The notes beneath the pieces are model-generated. The model was given only the letters and a program-made list of their open reading frames with translations, ran no database searches and had not been told where the DNA came from. A stretch of 64,000 bases of DNA from Acanthosepion pharaonis (lineage: Eukaryota > Mollusca > Cephalopoda > Sepiida > Sepiidae). The stretch spans positions 503,501 to 567,500 of the forward strand of contig CAHIKZ030001197.1 of assembly GCA_903632075.3 (NCBI GenBank), given 5' to 3'. A program made the translations under genes and the position numbers. Positions 1 through 10,822 of the stretch are shown in pieces. Numbering within the stretch: the first letter of the stretch is position 1; each line of letters starts with the position of its first letter.

Positions 1-415
1 AAAGCAAAACGGATTGGAGAAATGGAAACGTTAAAGGACAATAATAATAATAATGATAAAATGCCAGGATGCTACAAGAGACATGGCTCACCTAGTTTCT
101 GACCTTGATTGAAGGCGTTAACATGTACATGTTTTGTCTCGGTGAATTTGACGCTGGCATATTGTGAATATCTGTGCATGGGGAGCAGTAGTAGGGAACA
201 TATTGACCTGGTATTGATAGTATGTTTCTATTAAAATTTAGAAGGATAAAACAGCTAAGTATGCTTAGAATTAACACCTAGATATTTGAGAACAACGTCA
301 ACCAGAGACTGTGTGAGCGGACTTGAACCAAACCTGCAAGTTTATGGGTTGCTTTTGTTAAAAACTGTTCACTGTCGCACACAATTGGCTAAAATATATG
401 TGCCTATGATACTTG
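1..415. other. Unassigned AT-rich sequence
   Basis: I recognise no gene or repeat family here. The only simple-sequence item is a short (AAT)n run near 42-54. Open frames are under 65 codons and show no family resemblance. Confidence 0.5.
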
Positions 416-1040
416 CATGAGACTGGTTTTCATTTCACCCCAAGCAAGGCTATAAAGCCTCTAAGACGCATGAGGTTACTGACTGTTAGAGAATATGAGA
501 AAAATATACTATTAAGTATAGAGGACAATAAAAGAGCAAGAAGACAGAAGATAACGATTGATTTAAATTTTTTTAAATCAAAGTTGACTGGGAAACAAGA
601 AGCCGAAAGAGAGTTCCACAAGCGAGAAGTGCAATAAAAGAAATCTATTAGCATAGAATTTAAGGCTATATCTGGCCATTTCAACTGTAAAATGATGAGA
701 ACATTTCCGCCAATGTACTACCGCGCTTAAATTCATTAAGTCTAGGTACCATAGTAGAAAGTTCATCTGAAAAATTACGATGAAATTATTTATGGAAAAG
801 GTACGCAGAAACTAACTTACGGCGGTGGGAAAGGGACTGAAGCCGAGATGCCAGGTCAGGACCTATAACATTGCAGATTCTCTTTTAGATCTCATCAAGA
901 ATTTCTAAATATATAGAAGCACTAGACCAGATTTGGCTTCACTATTCAAAGCAATGACGAATGGTAGACTTATAAATATGTAAAATGCATTCTGGCGATA
1001 TAGATTCTGGAGGACTTAGTGAAGCAACATTCTTAGCTGC
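416..1040 (-). mobile_element. LINE 3' end (Jockey/CR1-type RT C-terminus), decayed
   Basis: Reading the minus strand from about 1010 downward gives LHIYKSTIRHCFE, then EILDEI and KRICNVIGPDLASRL, and further on LWNSLSASCFP and FDLKKFKS. This order (YKS-IRP-EY, then a block around GPDL, then LWNSLP-CFP, then F-K-N) is the usual C-terminal part of a Jockey/CR1-like reverse transcriptase. Stops and frame changes are frequent. The plus-strand string CACCCCAAGCAAGGC at about 437-451 is the reverse complement of a 3'-UTR tail (TTGCTTGGGGTGAA) that recurs near 17540, 29800 and 47975, which places the LINE 3' end here. The same family recurs at 45340-46610 and 17635-17796. Confidence 0.75.
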
Positions 1041-1429
1041 AGTCTTAGCAATTGATTCATTATAGTTTGTTTTACCTTGGGTATATTGGGTTTTCTATAT
1101 TTATACACCAGCGTCACATTTTAACGTGATACACTGTCATTCAATAATGATAACAATACCAGTCATATTGTATCAAAATGCAAGTGTATTGCTCAGAATA
1201 ATTAGAAGTTTATATGATAATGTTGCTGTTGTTCACAAATACGGGGTTGAATGTAGCAACAAATATTATGACCATGTGATCACCAAGGAAAAGAAACTAC
1301 TGGCGAATAAACAACTTTCGAGAAAAATAAATAAGATATAATCCTACTGGATAAACAGAAAAAAGACTTGTTATGTGACAGAAGAGTTCTGTCAATTTTA
1401 CATAAGAATAGAACACAACGAAAAGAATA
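1041..1429. other. Unassigned sequence
   Basis: AT-rich. A 71-codon open frame at 1126-1341 has no recognisable motif, and I do not call it a gene. Confidence 0.4.
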
Positions 1430-1615
1430 TTGAAAACTACAATGATTTAAAAAGATGGGATTCTGAAAGTTTGCTAAAGACTAGCAAAGAAAAATAATTG
1501 CAGTACCAGTGGTCAGTGGAGCACTGGAATGTTAGACAAAGAACAATCGAGAAAATCTTGCAGGTATTGGATTTTGATTTGGAAACAACGCAATTCCTAC
1601 ATGCTATACTGCACG

Positions 1616-1648
<33 letters not shown>

Positions 1649-1650
1649 AA
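1430..1650 (+). mobile_element. LINE 3' terminus with (ATA)n tail
   Basis: The plus strand reads AVPVVSGALE near 1500-1530, then a block resembling the last residues of a LINE ORF (helix, then IPTCYTAR). It ends in (ATA)n at 1617-1648. The PVV-GALG string close to a trinucleotide tail is shared with the antisense remnant at 6560-6830, which reads IVVGALG-like after one frame change. I infer the 3' end of the LINE family whose larger relic lies at 35990-37245. Stops are present and there is no function. Confidence 0.55.
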
Positions 1651-2373
1651 ATGTCATGTTTGATAAAAAAAGTAGGAAAACTGTAAATGTAAACTGTGTA
1701 TAAAGATAAGACGGAAAGTTTGGCAGCAATGGAGAGAAAAGGTGATTCCTTGTTCAATTCCAACTGCAAACTTTTATTTTCTAATACGATTTTTTTCTAA
1801 TGTAAAACCCGAGAGGGACCCAATGTATAAGATTACATTCAAATGGTATTGCTGACTGAAGTATGTTGTATGAACAAAAGAAAAGACGTTACGAAGCGTA
1901 TATAATGAATACAAAAAAAGAATGATGTCAGTTGACACTTGAAATAAAAAAGGTCAGTATTGGAATGTTCATAGAAGCAGCCACTATGCTGGTATTTCTT
2001 GGGAAATGGTTATCTGAATGAGGTTTTTTTAAATTTCGAACACGTAGGATTTGACTCTATAGAAATGGCATAGGAGTGTCCTTGTTGTAAAGATCGGAAC
2101 TGGTGGAACTTAGGAATATTGTTCACCTGAATATTTGCCACGGAAATATCAACTGAGTAGCAATGGGCTTGAAGCGTTGCATTTATAGGAAAGAATTACA
2201 GTGTGGAATATAAGTCTTCGCCCCCAAGATCGAGTAAACGAAATCATCTGCAACTTTGAGCGTCTAATTGATTATCCAGTCTTGGCTAGAAAACCAAATC
2301 TGGGAGACGTAATAATAAAAAAGAAAAGTGTCAGTGAATTATTGTTGCAGCACACTACAAAGCAGGCTTCCTG
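1651..2373. other. Unassigned sequence
   Basis: No domain, TIR or tRNA-like box found. It may hold further LINE debris (an antisense-free frame near 2201-2386), but nothing I can name. Confidence 0.4.
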
Positions 2374-2656
2374 GGTAAGACGATAAACTGCATCCCGCAG
2401 CAAGGCCTCTGATCAAGACGTTTTGAGGAGCGTGGAACCACCTCTTAATTACTAATGTTCCCATGTCCACCTTGACCCGGGGCGGTAGCATCTGTTGGCT
2501 CCCAGCTATGGCTAAATAGTTAACTTCCAAACTTAGGCCAAAACACTATGAAAGTGAAAGCGTAAAAATAGGTTTTAATACCATCAATACATTTTGGTAA
2601 AACATTATTACCAACAATGCATTTTTGAAAAAAAAATATTACCAGCAATAGATAAC

Positions 2657-3508
2657 TGTTATGGGATCTTACCCATAATAGTAATAATGGACTATTCCAT
2701 ACTTAATAAATGGACTATTCCATACTTAATAAATACTGCACCTCAGGAGTAGGCAAGGAGTCTGTCGTTCACTTCTGAACCGACAGTTCGGTTGAAATCT
2801 CTGCCTTCGGGCGGAGAGGAACCCGAACGAGGCTACGCCGAAGGGCGGAGTCTCGTTCGGGGAGGTAAACCGGCCCTGAGGCCGTTTATACGGGTTCAAT
2901 GGGCATATTTTTGGGCCGAGACCACGGGTTCGGAGAACCCACAATAAATAACCGACATTCTGTCACATGTTGCCCCAGTGGGGGGGGTGACTGAATATCG
3001 TCAGACGTTCAAGTCTTGACAGGCTGAGCGGTTAAACTCTTTGCCTTCGGGCGGGGAGGAACCCGAAGGAGGCTACACCGAAGGGCGGAGTCTCTTTCGG
3101 GGAGGTAAACCGACCCTGAACCCGTTTATACTGGTTCAGTGGGCATATTTTTAGTCGAGCCCACGGGCTCGGAGATCCCACGTTAAACCGGCCTTGTGCC
3201 ACATGATGCCCACGTGGTGGGGGGTGACTAAATATAGTCAGTAGTTCAAGTCGAGTCAAGAGTCGAGTCAGAGGCAGTCCGAAACAGAGTCGCTTTTCAG
3301 ACAATTACTGCAAGACATTGGAATAGTGATACTGGTCGAGACTACATTGTTCTCTCTACTAAACCTGATTGTTCATACTAACACTTGTACTTCTCTGTAT
3401 ATATTCCTGTTTGTAATATATCTGTGTTATTCCATACTTGTGTTTGAGTTCTTCTTTATTGCTTCTACCTTGGACTATCACTGTGGTACAAGGAACCGGA
3501 CCATAACA
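2657..3508. mobile_element. Solo LTR (852 bp) with 5-bp target duplication
   Basis: The insertion begins TGTTATGG and ends CCATAACA, a perfect 8-bp inverted terminal repeat of TG...CA type. It is flanked by ATAAC at 2652-2656 and ATAAC at 3509-3513. These are the hallmarks of an LTR-retrotransposon LTR. No internal region, primer-binding site or polypurine tract accompanies it, so it is a solo LTR. It contains two tandem copies of a GC-rich module (see 2785-3240). Orientation is not certain. Confidence 0.8.
2785..3240 (+). repeat. Tandem GC-rich module B within the solo LTR (2 copies)
   Basis: Two ~200-bp direct copies start at about 2790 and 3030. Each carries TGCCTTCGGGCGG, CGAAGGGCGGAGTCTC, a GTTTATAC-GGTTCA box and GGGCATATTTTT, and ends near a CACATG-TGCCC box. 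Related diverged single copies lie at 3990-4245 (plus) and 27960-28205 (minus), which are outside this LTR. Module B is therefore either a separate short element captured by the LTR or a conserved LTR segment dispersed elsewhere. Confidence 0.6.
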
Positions 3509-3562
3509 ATAACCCATTGAGTTTGATATGCCGGAAAAGAAAATAAATCAAACCAAACCAAA

Positions 3563-3850
3563 GTAGGTATGAAAGAAAGCACAAATATCGAAACCTTGTC
3601 AGAGAGATGGGAAGGTGCGGAATATGAAGGTAACAGTCGTGAAAGCTGTCAAGAGAACAATAGAAACGGTACTCAAAGACTGGATGATATTAAAATTAGG
3701 AGAAGAGTTGGAACCATCCAAAAGACGGCATTATTGGAAAAAAAATACTGAGGCAGGTGCTGGAGAAATTAGAAGAAAAGCTGTCAGTGAACCTCCAGTG
3801 TAATCAGCCAGTTATTAGTTGGGTGCAGTCACAGAGTGAATAATAATAAT
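3563..3850 (+). mobile_element. LINE 3' fragment, decayed
   Basis: In the plus-strand frames, blocks such as TIQKTALLEKKY resemble the extreme C-terminus of the LINE family that ends with IQK-LLGTA-ILR followed by a TAA-rich tail (here TAATAATAAT near 3840). Frames change at least twice. Call based on motif likeness only. Confidence 0.4.
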
Positions 3851-3989
3851 GAGAAGACGAAACAGGCATTAATGACGAAGAGAAGAAGAGACAAAAGAAG
3901 AATTTCAAAGACAGAGAACAGCGTAATTGTTGTACAATACCTATGGGCGATAATTGGTACATCCCCATTCCCATAAATACAGTAGTAAA

Positions 3990-4245
3990 TACTGTATGTT
4001 GGTCTGCAGTTGGAGATTCGTCTCTAGCTGTGCTGGCCAAACTCTCTGCGTCCGGGCACAGAGGATCTCCAGACGAGGCTATGTCAAAGGGTAGAGTCTC
4101 ATCTCGGGGAAACAGCTACCCGACCCCGTTTTACACGGGGTCTACGGGGAATTTTTGGCTGAGCCTACGGGATCAGATAACCCACATTTAATTCTGCCGC
4201 ACCAGCCGATTGGTAGATATCCTGCAGTTGGAGATTCATTGTGGA
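3990..4245 (+). repeat. Family B element (SINE-like), plus orientation
   Basis: Contains CAGTTGGAGATTCG, ACTCTCTGCGTCCGGGC, CCAGACGAGGCTATG and a palindromic ACCCCGTTTTACACGGGGT, then GGGGAATTTTTGGC. The same order appears inverted at 27960-28205, so this is a dispersed family of about 230-250 bp. I could not find clear A and B boxes, so the SINE label is tentative. Confidence 0.55.
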
Positions 4246-4614
4246 ATTCACTTGACTCACTTCTAGCAGTTGACTACTTCTACGCGCCGCTGGCGAATCT
4301 TATAAGTATTATCGTTCATTACCAACTTTTATTATTATTCTATTCAGGTTATTCTTCCATAGGTTAAAACAGTAATAATGTGTAGAAAAAATGATTGGAA
4401 CTGAAGCGACAAAGACAGAAGATGAATGAAGACTAAGATGAAACATAAAAAAATATTGATTGAGGAAAAGACAGCGAAGGAGATGAGGAAGTACACCCTT
4501 GTGCAAATTAATTGAAACAACCGCTTTAGTTTCCTTTCTTTCACCATACGATCAGTTTTAAACCCATTGGGGCGACAGGGTTTAATCGAATTCTATTTTT
4601 TTACCTTAGATTAG
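4246..4614. other. Unassigned sequence
   Basis: No recognisable element. AT-rich with scattered short purine runs. Confidence 0.4.
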
Positions 4615-4960
4615 GTCATTTGCAGTGGTGTGCAGTAATATGAATCTATTTTCGGGGTGTATGATGAAATTGTGTGGCCTTGAAAAATATTGCGTCATCC
4701 GTGATTGGATCAAATTATCAGACGTTATTGTCTCGACTGTCGATTAGTTGTCCTACGGCCATTGTCTGCGATGCACAATCACGCAAGACTTACCAGTGAG
4801 CAAAACAAAGTACTATAGACTGGCCCGGAAACTCTACTGATTTAAATCCAATCGCGAGTCTGTGGTCAATCTGCAAAAACGACTTCGTGAACTGGACATA
4901 CGAAGTACTAATATGTGCACTAGATCAGGTTTCATTGGAAAAATTTAAAAAAGTAAATAA
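4615..4960 (+). pseudogene. Tc1-type transposase C-terminal remnant
   Basis: After correcting one frame, the plus strand near 4815-4935 reads DWPGNSTDLNPIASLWSICK, the signature around the final catalytic acidic residue of Tc1 transposases (W-P--SPDLNPIE-LW); here the E of PIE is replaced. It is followed by KNDFVNWTYE, resembling the region after that motif. The upstream catalytic aspartates and the terminal repeats are not recognisable. A dead fragment. Confidence 0.6.
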
Positions 4961-4999
4961 TAACGGAATTATTCGTTTTGTTTCAATTTACACAAGGGT

Positions 5000-5935
5000 G
5001 TAGGTGACAAAGAAGGTGAAAAAGATGTCAAAAAGAAGGCAAGGAAAAAGACGTCAAAAAGAAAAAAAGAGGAAGGAGACACTGAAAAGAGGGTGATGAC
5101 AAGAAGGAAAGAAAAAGATGGGGGAAAATGAGAGGAAGAAAATTAAGAAAAAAAAAGGTGAGGAAGAAGGTTGAAAAGAAAGTGAAGAAGTCGCCGAAAA
5201 GATGAAGTGGAAAAAATGAAAACGACGTTGAAAAGAAACTGAGGAAGAAGACGGCCTCAAAGAAATTATCAAAAAGAGGAAAACGTCGTCGAAAAGTAGG
5301 CCAAGAAGACGCTGTGAAGATGGCAAGGAAAGAAGAAAACGAAGAGAAGGCGAGGAAGAAGACGGCGAAAAGTAGGTGAGGAAGAAGATGTTGAAGAAGA
5401 AGGTGAGGAAGCAAAATATCTCAAAGAAGAAGAATAAGCCGGAGAAAAGAAGGCAAGAAAGACAACACCGAAAAGAAGTCGAGAATGCAGACACCGAAAA
5501 GAAAGTGAAGAAGCAGACGTCGAAAAGAAGTTGAGGAAAAAACGGCAAAAAGACATTGAAGAAGGAGACAGGGAAAAGAGGTTGAGACGGCGAAAACAGA
5601 CTGGGGAAGAAGACGACAAAAAGAAGTTGAGGAAGAAGATGGCGAAAAAAGATGAGGAAGAAAAAGGCAAAAAGAAGTTCAAGAACAAGACGGGGAAAGG
5701 AGTTTGAGGAACAAAACGTCGAAAAGAGATTAAGGAAAAAGACGGCAAAAAGAATATGAGGAAGATGGCGAAAAGAGTTGAGGAAAAAGGGAGCAAAATG
5801 AAGTTGAGGAAGGTGACGGTGAAAAGAAGGTTAAGGAGAAGGCGTTGAAAATGATATCGAAACAAAAGAGGAGAAGAGAGTGACAAAGAAGAAAAGAAGG
5901 CGTAGAAAAACGTAGTGGAAGAAGAAATTTAAGCG
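5000..5935 (+). repeat. ~930-bp polypurine tract, degenerate GA-rich minisatellite
   Basis: The plus strand is almost entirely A and G, built of loosely repeated blocks such as GACGGCGAAAAGAAG and TTGAGGAAGAAG. Minus-strand open frames of 128-205 codons here are Phe/Ser/Leu-rich and are simply the translation of a polypyrimidine strand. I reject them as genes. Tracts of this type can form triplex DNA, but that is inference. Confidence 0.85.
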
Positions 5936-6559
5936 ATATGTTTAGCAAACGTCAAAGGACATAAATGGAGGAATGGCAAATTACTTTTGAATAATTTACT
6001 TTAGACAGAATTCTCTAAATTGAGGAAGTAGGCCAAACTTATTTACCAAACAGTTTCTGAAATCTTATTTCAAGTCAGCTATTAATATTGTCCCGCTGAA
6101 CACGTGATATATTTCCCACCAATAAAAACGTTCAAGAAGTAAAGAAACAAGGACTTCGAATATTGGTATTTAAAGGAGGTTCTCTCCACTTAGATTTTGA
6201 CATCACACAAAACTGCTTACCTCAAATTCATCACAATTTCGTTTTCTGTTTTACTAAGATTTGTCCATGTATAAATAATTTAGGGTAACCAGCTGCATGG
6301 ATGAAATAATTACAGCTTTCTCATTGAGCCGATAGTTCAGCGTTCGAACCTGGGTATAAACCAGAATTTTTTATTTTATTTCCTTTCATTTCTGGTGTAG
6401 ACTATTTTTTTCCGGATCCCAACAAGAGACCTAAGGTCACAAATGGCATCATATTTTCCACCGAACATTTTTTGAGTAAACAACACGCTACTAAAAAAAA
6501 CTAAAAAAAAAAAAAAAAACTAACCTTACACACATTTTACATAGATAAACCCCTGCATG
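5936..6559. other. Unassigned sequence
   Basis: Contains a B-box-like GTTCGAACC near 6335 without a convincing A box, and an A-rich stretch with repeated ACTAAAAAA near 6488-6522. No gene seen. Confidence 0.4.
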
Positions 6560-6830
6560 AGTACATTTTTGTATTTCTTAAGGCCTGGGCTACCAGGTCT
6601 GCCTTAAATAAGTCTTTCGGAACCTTTTCCAATAAAACCGAGGGCTCCAACTACAATTGGAATTGTTGATGCCCTTATTTGTCACATTTTTTCGATTTCA
6701 CGGTCCTTGTATTTTGATAGTTTTTTGATGATATTCAAAATACATTAGTCTGCAGGGAGTGACATGTAAATAAGAAGTCACAGTTTTTGTGGTCTCTGAT
6801 CATGATGTCTCGGCGGATTATTATTATTAT
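6560..6830 (-). mobile_element. LINE C-terminal remnant (GALG family)
   Basis: Reading the minus strand gives IRDHKNCDFLF, then after frame changes ISSKNYQ-KY-like residues, QQFQL-LEPSV (IPIVVGALG-like when frame-shifted), then GPG-type residues and a TYILR-like end. This is the same C-terminal organisation as the plus-strand remnant at 1430-1650. Multiple stops. Confidence 0.5.
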
Positions 6831-6841
6831 TATTATTATTC
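6821..6841. repeat. (ATT)n microsatellite
   Basis: About seven ATT units. Its position between two minus-strand LINE fragments suggests it is the trinucleotide tail of the upstream one (6850-7260). Confidence 0.8.
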
Positions 6842-6849
6842 GTCGAACT

Positions 6850-7260
6850 TTACATTAGATCAACACAATCTTCGACCCCATGAGCTAGGTTAATAGCTGT
6901 TTGTCTCTGCTCCTCTTGCTGTTAATATGTCATGAGAGTATCAAAATCCCCAAGCCATCTTTCTTAATCATTTGTATTAAAAATTCAAATATCTGAATAT
7001 ATTTTTTCTAATTCTTAGTACAAGTGTCATTTTGTTCCAATTTTCCTTCAATTTTCACCGTTATTCTCGTGTCCCGTTAACTGTATTCTCAGCATCCTTC
7101 TGTAGAACCACAACATTGTTAGCTCACGTCTGTTCTTCCTATGTGAGGAAACTTTCCGGTGATCACTGCTGCATAGGAAGGTTAATATTATGTCGCAGTA
7201 CAGTACTCTTAGTTTCTAACAACATTTTTATGTTTCTTAATATTTTTCATTTTCATTTTT
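6850..7260 (-). mobile_element. LINE-C type RT C-terminal remnant
   Basis: The minus strand gives WFYRRMLRIQLTG followed by HENNGEN, matching the motif (M)WF-RRMLRIPWTEH-SNEE found in the LINE family that also appears at 20225, 30470, 39140, 55270, 11930 and 32260. Several stops. No other domain remains. Confidence 0.6.
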
Positions 7261-7539
7261 GAAGATACCTTTTCTTATTTCAGTGTGCCTTCGGATTTCA
7301 GTGTAACATTTTCGTCGTCTGTTAAAAAAAAAGCAAATACAGAAATTTAACAAATGGGAAGTTTTTATGTCTCCCGTTTCTAGCTAGTATCTTGTGGAGT
7401 CGCTATTTCTAACGACTATATATTCTCTCTTTTTACAAGGGATGCTTATTCGCTTTTCCTTTATTGAACTCTTGTTTAGCACAAGACCAACAAATTTAGA
7501 GAGAAAGGATTGCGTGAAATCAACAAAGAAACTCTTAAA

Positions 7540-8030
7540 GAAAAAGAGCTGGGAAAAGGCAAAGATAGAGAAAAGAAAAGATAAGAGTAGAAGAGAATAG
7601 AAAGCGAAAGGTGGGAGAAAATAGGAAAAAGGTGTAGAATGAAAAAAAAAAGAGAAAGGTGAAAGTTAATCAAAAAAAAAAAAAAAAGAAAGCCAAAAAG
7701 AAAGAGAAAAAAAAGAAAAAGAGAAAAGAAAGATGAAGATTGTATAGAGAAACATCATACGACTTAAAAAGTGACGGAGAGAAAGGTCGACAATAAAATG
7801 GAAGAAAAAAATTAAAGAAAAGCAGTTCAGCAAAAGCTTCCTCTTCCTATTACACACTTTTACTTGATCTTGTGGCTTTGTAGGTTAAGGTTAATAAATA
7901 TACTCAAGAAACGACAGCAAAATGAAAATGGATAATAAAAAAAAAAAGAAGAGAAATGTGGAACAAAGAATTTTAAAAAAAGAGGCAAATATATTTAATC
8001 AGTAAAAGAAAAAAAAAAACAATTTGCACA
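7540..8030 (+). repeat. Purine-rich tracts (two blocks)
   Basis: 7540-7750 and 7900-8020 are A/G-dominated on the plus strand with poly(A) interruptions. Small Lys/Arg-rich or Phe-rich frames here are low-complexity artefacts. Confidence 0.7.
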
Positions 8031-8654
8031 CCTTACTTTGGAAATTAAAAACACAGCAAGAAGAGTTGATTGTGTGGTGAGCTCGGTAACCTTTCTATGG
8101 TAGAGATTTAACCTCCATTAGTAAGATGAGGTGTTTGAAAAGCCCACAAAATTTTCCCTTAATATTTAGCAAATGGCGAATCAAATTTTTATGATTTCTC
8201 AAGTAGCTTTCCGAATACTTCTGTCGATTACAAGGATTTACAGGTTTTAGATACAATATTTGTGATAATTACAAACCGTAAAGAAAAGAAAGTCATACAT
8301 GTGATAGAATCGTATACAAAGTTCACAGTAACTTGCTTTAAATGATGAAAAATCAGTTGAAGTAGAGTCAGATTGATCACAAACTGTTTCCAAAGATTAC
8401 GTTGAAAATAAAATGAACATATTATTGCATATCTGAATTTACAAATACTGGTCTTGATTCAATTTTTTTCCAAATGAAAAGACAGAAAAAATACTTAGGA
8501 TAATATTCAGGGTTTGATGGATAAATTGTCGTCTAAATTACGAAAAAAAAGAAAAAAGAAAATAACACTGACATCTCATTTTAAAAAAAAATATATTTAC
8601 CAAAATTACACAGAAATATCATGAAATACGAAAGAGTACATTTATAAAATCGCC
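8031..8654. other. Unassigned AT-rich sequence
   Basis: No family recognised. Short A-runs at 8583-8590. Confidence 0.4.
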
Positions 8655-9240
8655 ATTGGTTTCAGCCACGACCTCCAGACGATTTCAGGATCTTCTGCAT
8701 CTTTTCTGGACGGTCTCCTTCTTTAAGTTGGTGAATGCTGCCATAATCTTTGCCTTCAGGTCATCTTTGGCGTTACAAGCAGTTTTGTTGGTTACTCGCT
8801 CAACTGCGCTTCACAGGTAATAATCAAAGGGATAGCAGTTTAGAGAGTTAGGTGAACGGATGTAAGGGTGATGTGATCTCAGAAATTGTCTGACAGTCAG
8901 GACTGGGTTCTCCTGCTTGTGTGACATGATGCGGAATTCTGTTTGCAGGCATAGGGTCTTCAACCACCTTTTTAACCCAGGGCAGTACCACCTCCTCGCG
9001 ACACTTGTCGTAGGCTTCCGTGTTGAGTTTGAGGCCCTGTGGAAAGATGAATGGATGCATAACGTCGCCATCACGACGGATCACTACAAACACCTTCATA
9101 ATCACCATTAGACTCATTCAACTCTTTCCGAACGTTCTGCACTGTCGTTTCTAAATTTCTGGCGGATTGAATTGCACCACGCTGCTCTGTTTCTCACAGC
9201 CGGTGTCCAACTATACTCTGCAGTCGACAAAATCAAAAAC
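8655..9240 (-). pseudogene. IS630/Tc1-mariner superfamily transposase, decayed
   Basis: The minus-strand frame 9117-8848 reads FVVIRRDGDVMHPFIFPQGLK, then EEVVLPWVKKV, which is the central catalytic-domain segment of a transposase family with a V-DG--M-P-FF--G start and VLPW. Past a stop, other frames give CYPFDYY (the conserved SPD-NP-DYY motif), NKTACNAKDDLKAK-like and KSSGGRG residues resembling the C-terminus. N-terminal traces (AVRNRAAWCNSIR) are seen near 9180. The DDE residues are not contiguous in one frame, so the gene is dead. No TIRs located. Confidence 0.65.
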
Positions 9241-9583
9241 AAACAACGCGCATGCGTGAATTTAAAAATATAAAATGGCGACAATTTACCTATTGTATCC
9301 TGCATAATAAGAAAATTAATAACTATATGGTATAACCATAATATTGTAAATGGGGAGTTTGGAACCTTCACGCTGCTAATACTGGAACAATATCATGTAG
9401 GGTTAACCAAAGTTTACGAATAGGAGAAATGAGTGACGAAATCACGGATATCTGTTAGAGTGATTTAATTCTGAGCACTAATGTATTATACCGGTGTATA
9501 TGTAGAAAAGAATAAGAAAAAAAAGAACCATTATCCTTCGTATTATTTTGTAGTTGAGAATAAGAAGGTTTACGTTAAATTTC

Positions 9584-9940
9584 GGTTTGGTTTTTTGTTT
9601 GGTTTGCTTTGTTTTACGGCATATCAACCCTACTGGGTTATTCAATAGTGACAAGATTTTATTGCTGATAATATTTTTTTCAAATTTCTGGTAATGATGT
9701 ATTGCTGGTAATAATTTTTTTTACAAAAATGTATTGCTGCTATTGAAACCTATTTTTACACTTTCATAGTGTTTTGACCCCAGTTTGGGGGTTAACTAAT
9801 TGCCCATAGCTGGGACTGTAACAGGCTCTACTATCTTGGGTCAGGGTGGCCCTGGGAACAACAGCAATTATGAGGTCCCGATCAGTGGCCTTGTTGTTGG
9901 ATGTAGTTTATCGTCATACCCAAGACGGAAATTTCGGTTT
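9584..9940 (+). repeat. Repeat family A, copy 2
   Basis: Complete order of family A boxes in plus orientation: TTTGGTTTGC, GGCATATCAACCC, three TATTGCTGGTAATA-type units, TTTACACTTTCATAGTG, GGGGTTAACTAATTGCCC, GGTCAGGGTGG, and the GGATGTAGTTTATCGTC end. Confidence 0.8.
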
Positions 9941-10820
9941 GAGGAGCTTGTCCAGCTAGAGGTAAATGCTATTAGTATTCCTTATTTTATGCTATCCCTG
10001 AAGCATGAAGGGTTTCGGTCCATGAAAATATTATATTATACATGAACCTCAATCGATAAAAATAATTGAAAACTGTCCCAGCTTGAAGCTTGGACATTAA
10101 GGTAAACTATGAGAATAAGTAAAAGACAAATAATAGACAAATTTCGCCTCCAGAAAATGAGTGTCTATGCGGTTAGAATAGAAAGGAATTTGAAGAACGA
10201 AAAGAAAGAAAAGATCAAGGGAATTATAAGAGCGAAGGGGAATACCAGAATAAATTGAAAGAATTTAACATCCTCATAAGAGTAATCAACAGTAATATCA
10301 ATAATAAAAAGAAGCGGTAAGTACGAAAAGATATACAATTCTCATTGTAATAGTGACTTATATAAAATTCAGTTGACAATTTGATGATTCTTAATAACAT
10401 AATATAGATATCCTCATTATTGGAAAGTAGATCGCTCATATGAAATCATCTGTAAGCTGAAATGGCGTAAAACGAAGAAAACATTATCATTAATATATAT
10501 GCAAAAACATTTGAACGTTTCCAGACCGCAGCAAGTCATCATCATTATCAGATTTGTTTTGACTTGAAGACAATGTAAATCAGTGTGATTTCTCACTTTC
10601 AGCATGGCTGCTCGTTTCCGAACATTCCCGTCTGCTTAAGCCGATTTTTGTTTCTTCAACACCAACAGAGCAAACCTGAGGTTATATTTATTATAACTTT
10701 CTGTTGTTAGATTATTGTAATAAGACGCACTCGTAACTGGTATAACGTAATTCGACTGTGTAGTTAGTATGAAAACTAACTCCAATACGAGTGGTATCAA
10801 CTCAGTCCCCCACCTGAGAT
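9941..10820. other. Unassigned sequence
   Basis: No gene or repeat recognised in this 880-bp stretch. Frames are short. Confidence 0.4.
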
Positions 10821-10822
10821 GA

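Larger units (their letters stand above)
2374..3562 (-). repeat. Interspersed repeat family A, copy 1, split by a solo LTR
   Basis: On the minus strand the family reads: a T/G-rich start with TTGGTTTGGTTT, then a conserved GGCATATCAA box, short ~30-bp units around TATTGCTGGTAATA, then TTTACACTTTCATAGTG, a GTTAACTATTTGCCC box, and an end carrying GGATGTAGTTTATCGTC. This copy is interrupted between the TATTGCTGG part (about 2650) and the ATATCAA part (about 3525) by an 852-bp insertion. Other copies are at 9584, 15178-16455, 21008, 28751 and 30066. I see no coding potential and cannot assign a class. Confidence 0.75.

Noticed and set aside
1437..1769. 110-codon minus-strand frame
   Set aside because: Runs through the (ATA)n tail as an Ile repeat, antisense to a LINE 3' end.
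5028..5948. Minus-strand frames of 128-205 codons, Phe/Ser/Leu-rich
   Set aside because: They translate the pyrimidine strand of a polypurine repeat, overlap in three frames and contain no domain.
6295..6380. tRNA-like B box GTTCGAACC
   Set aside because: No A box at the right spacing and no second copy, so not called.
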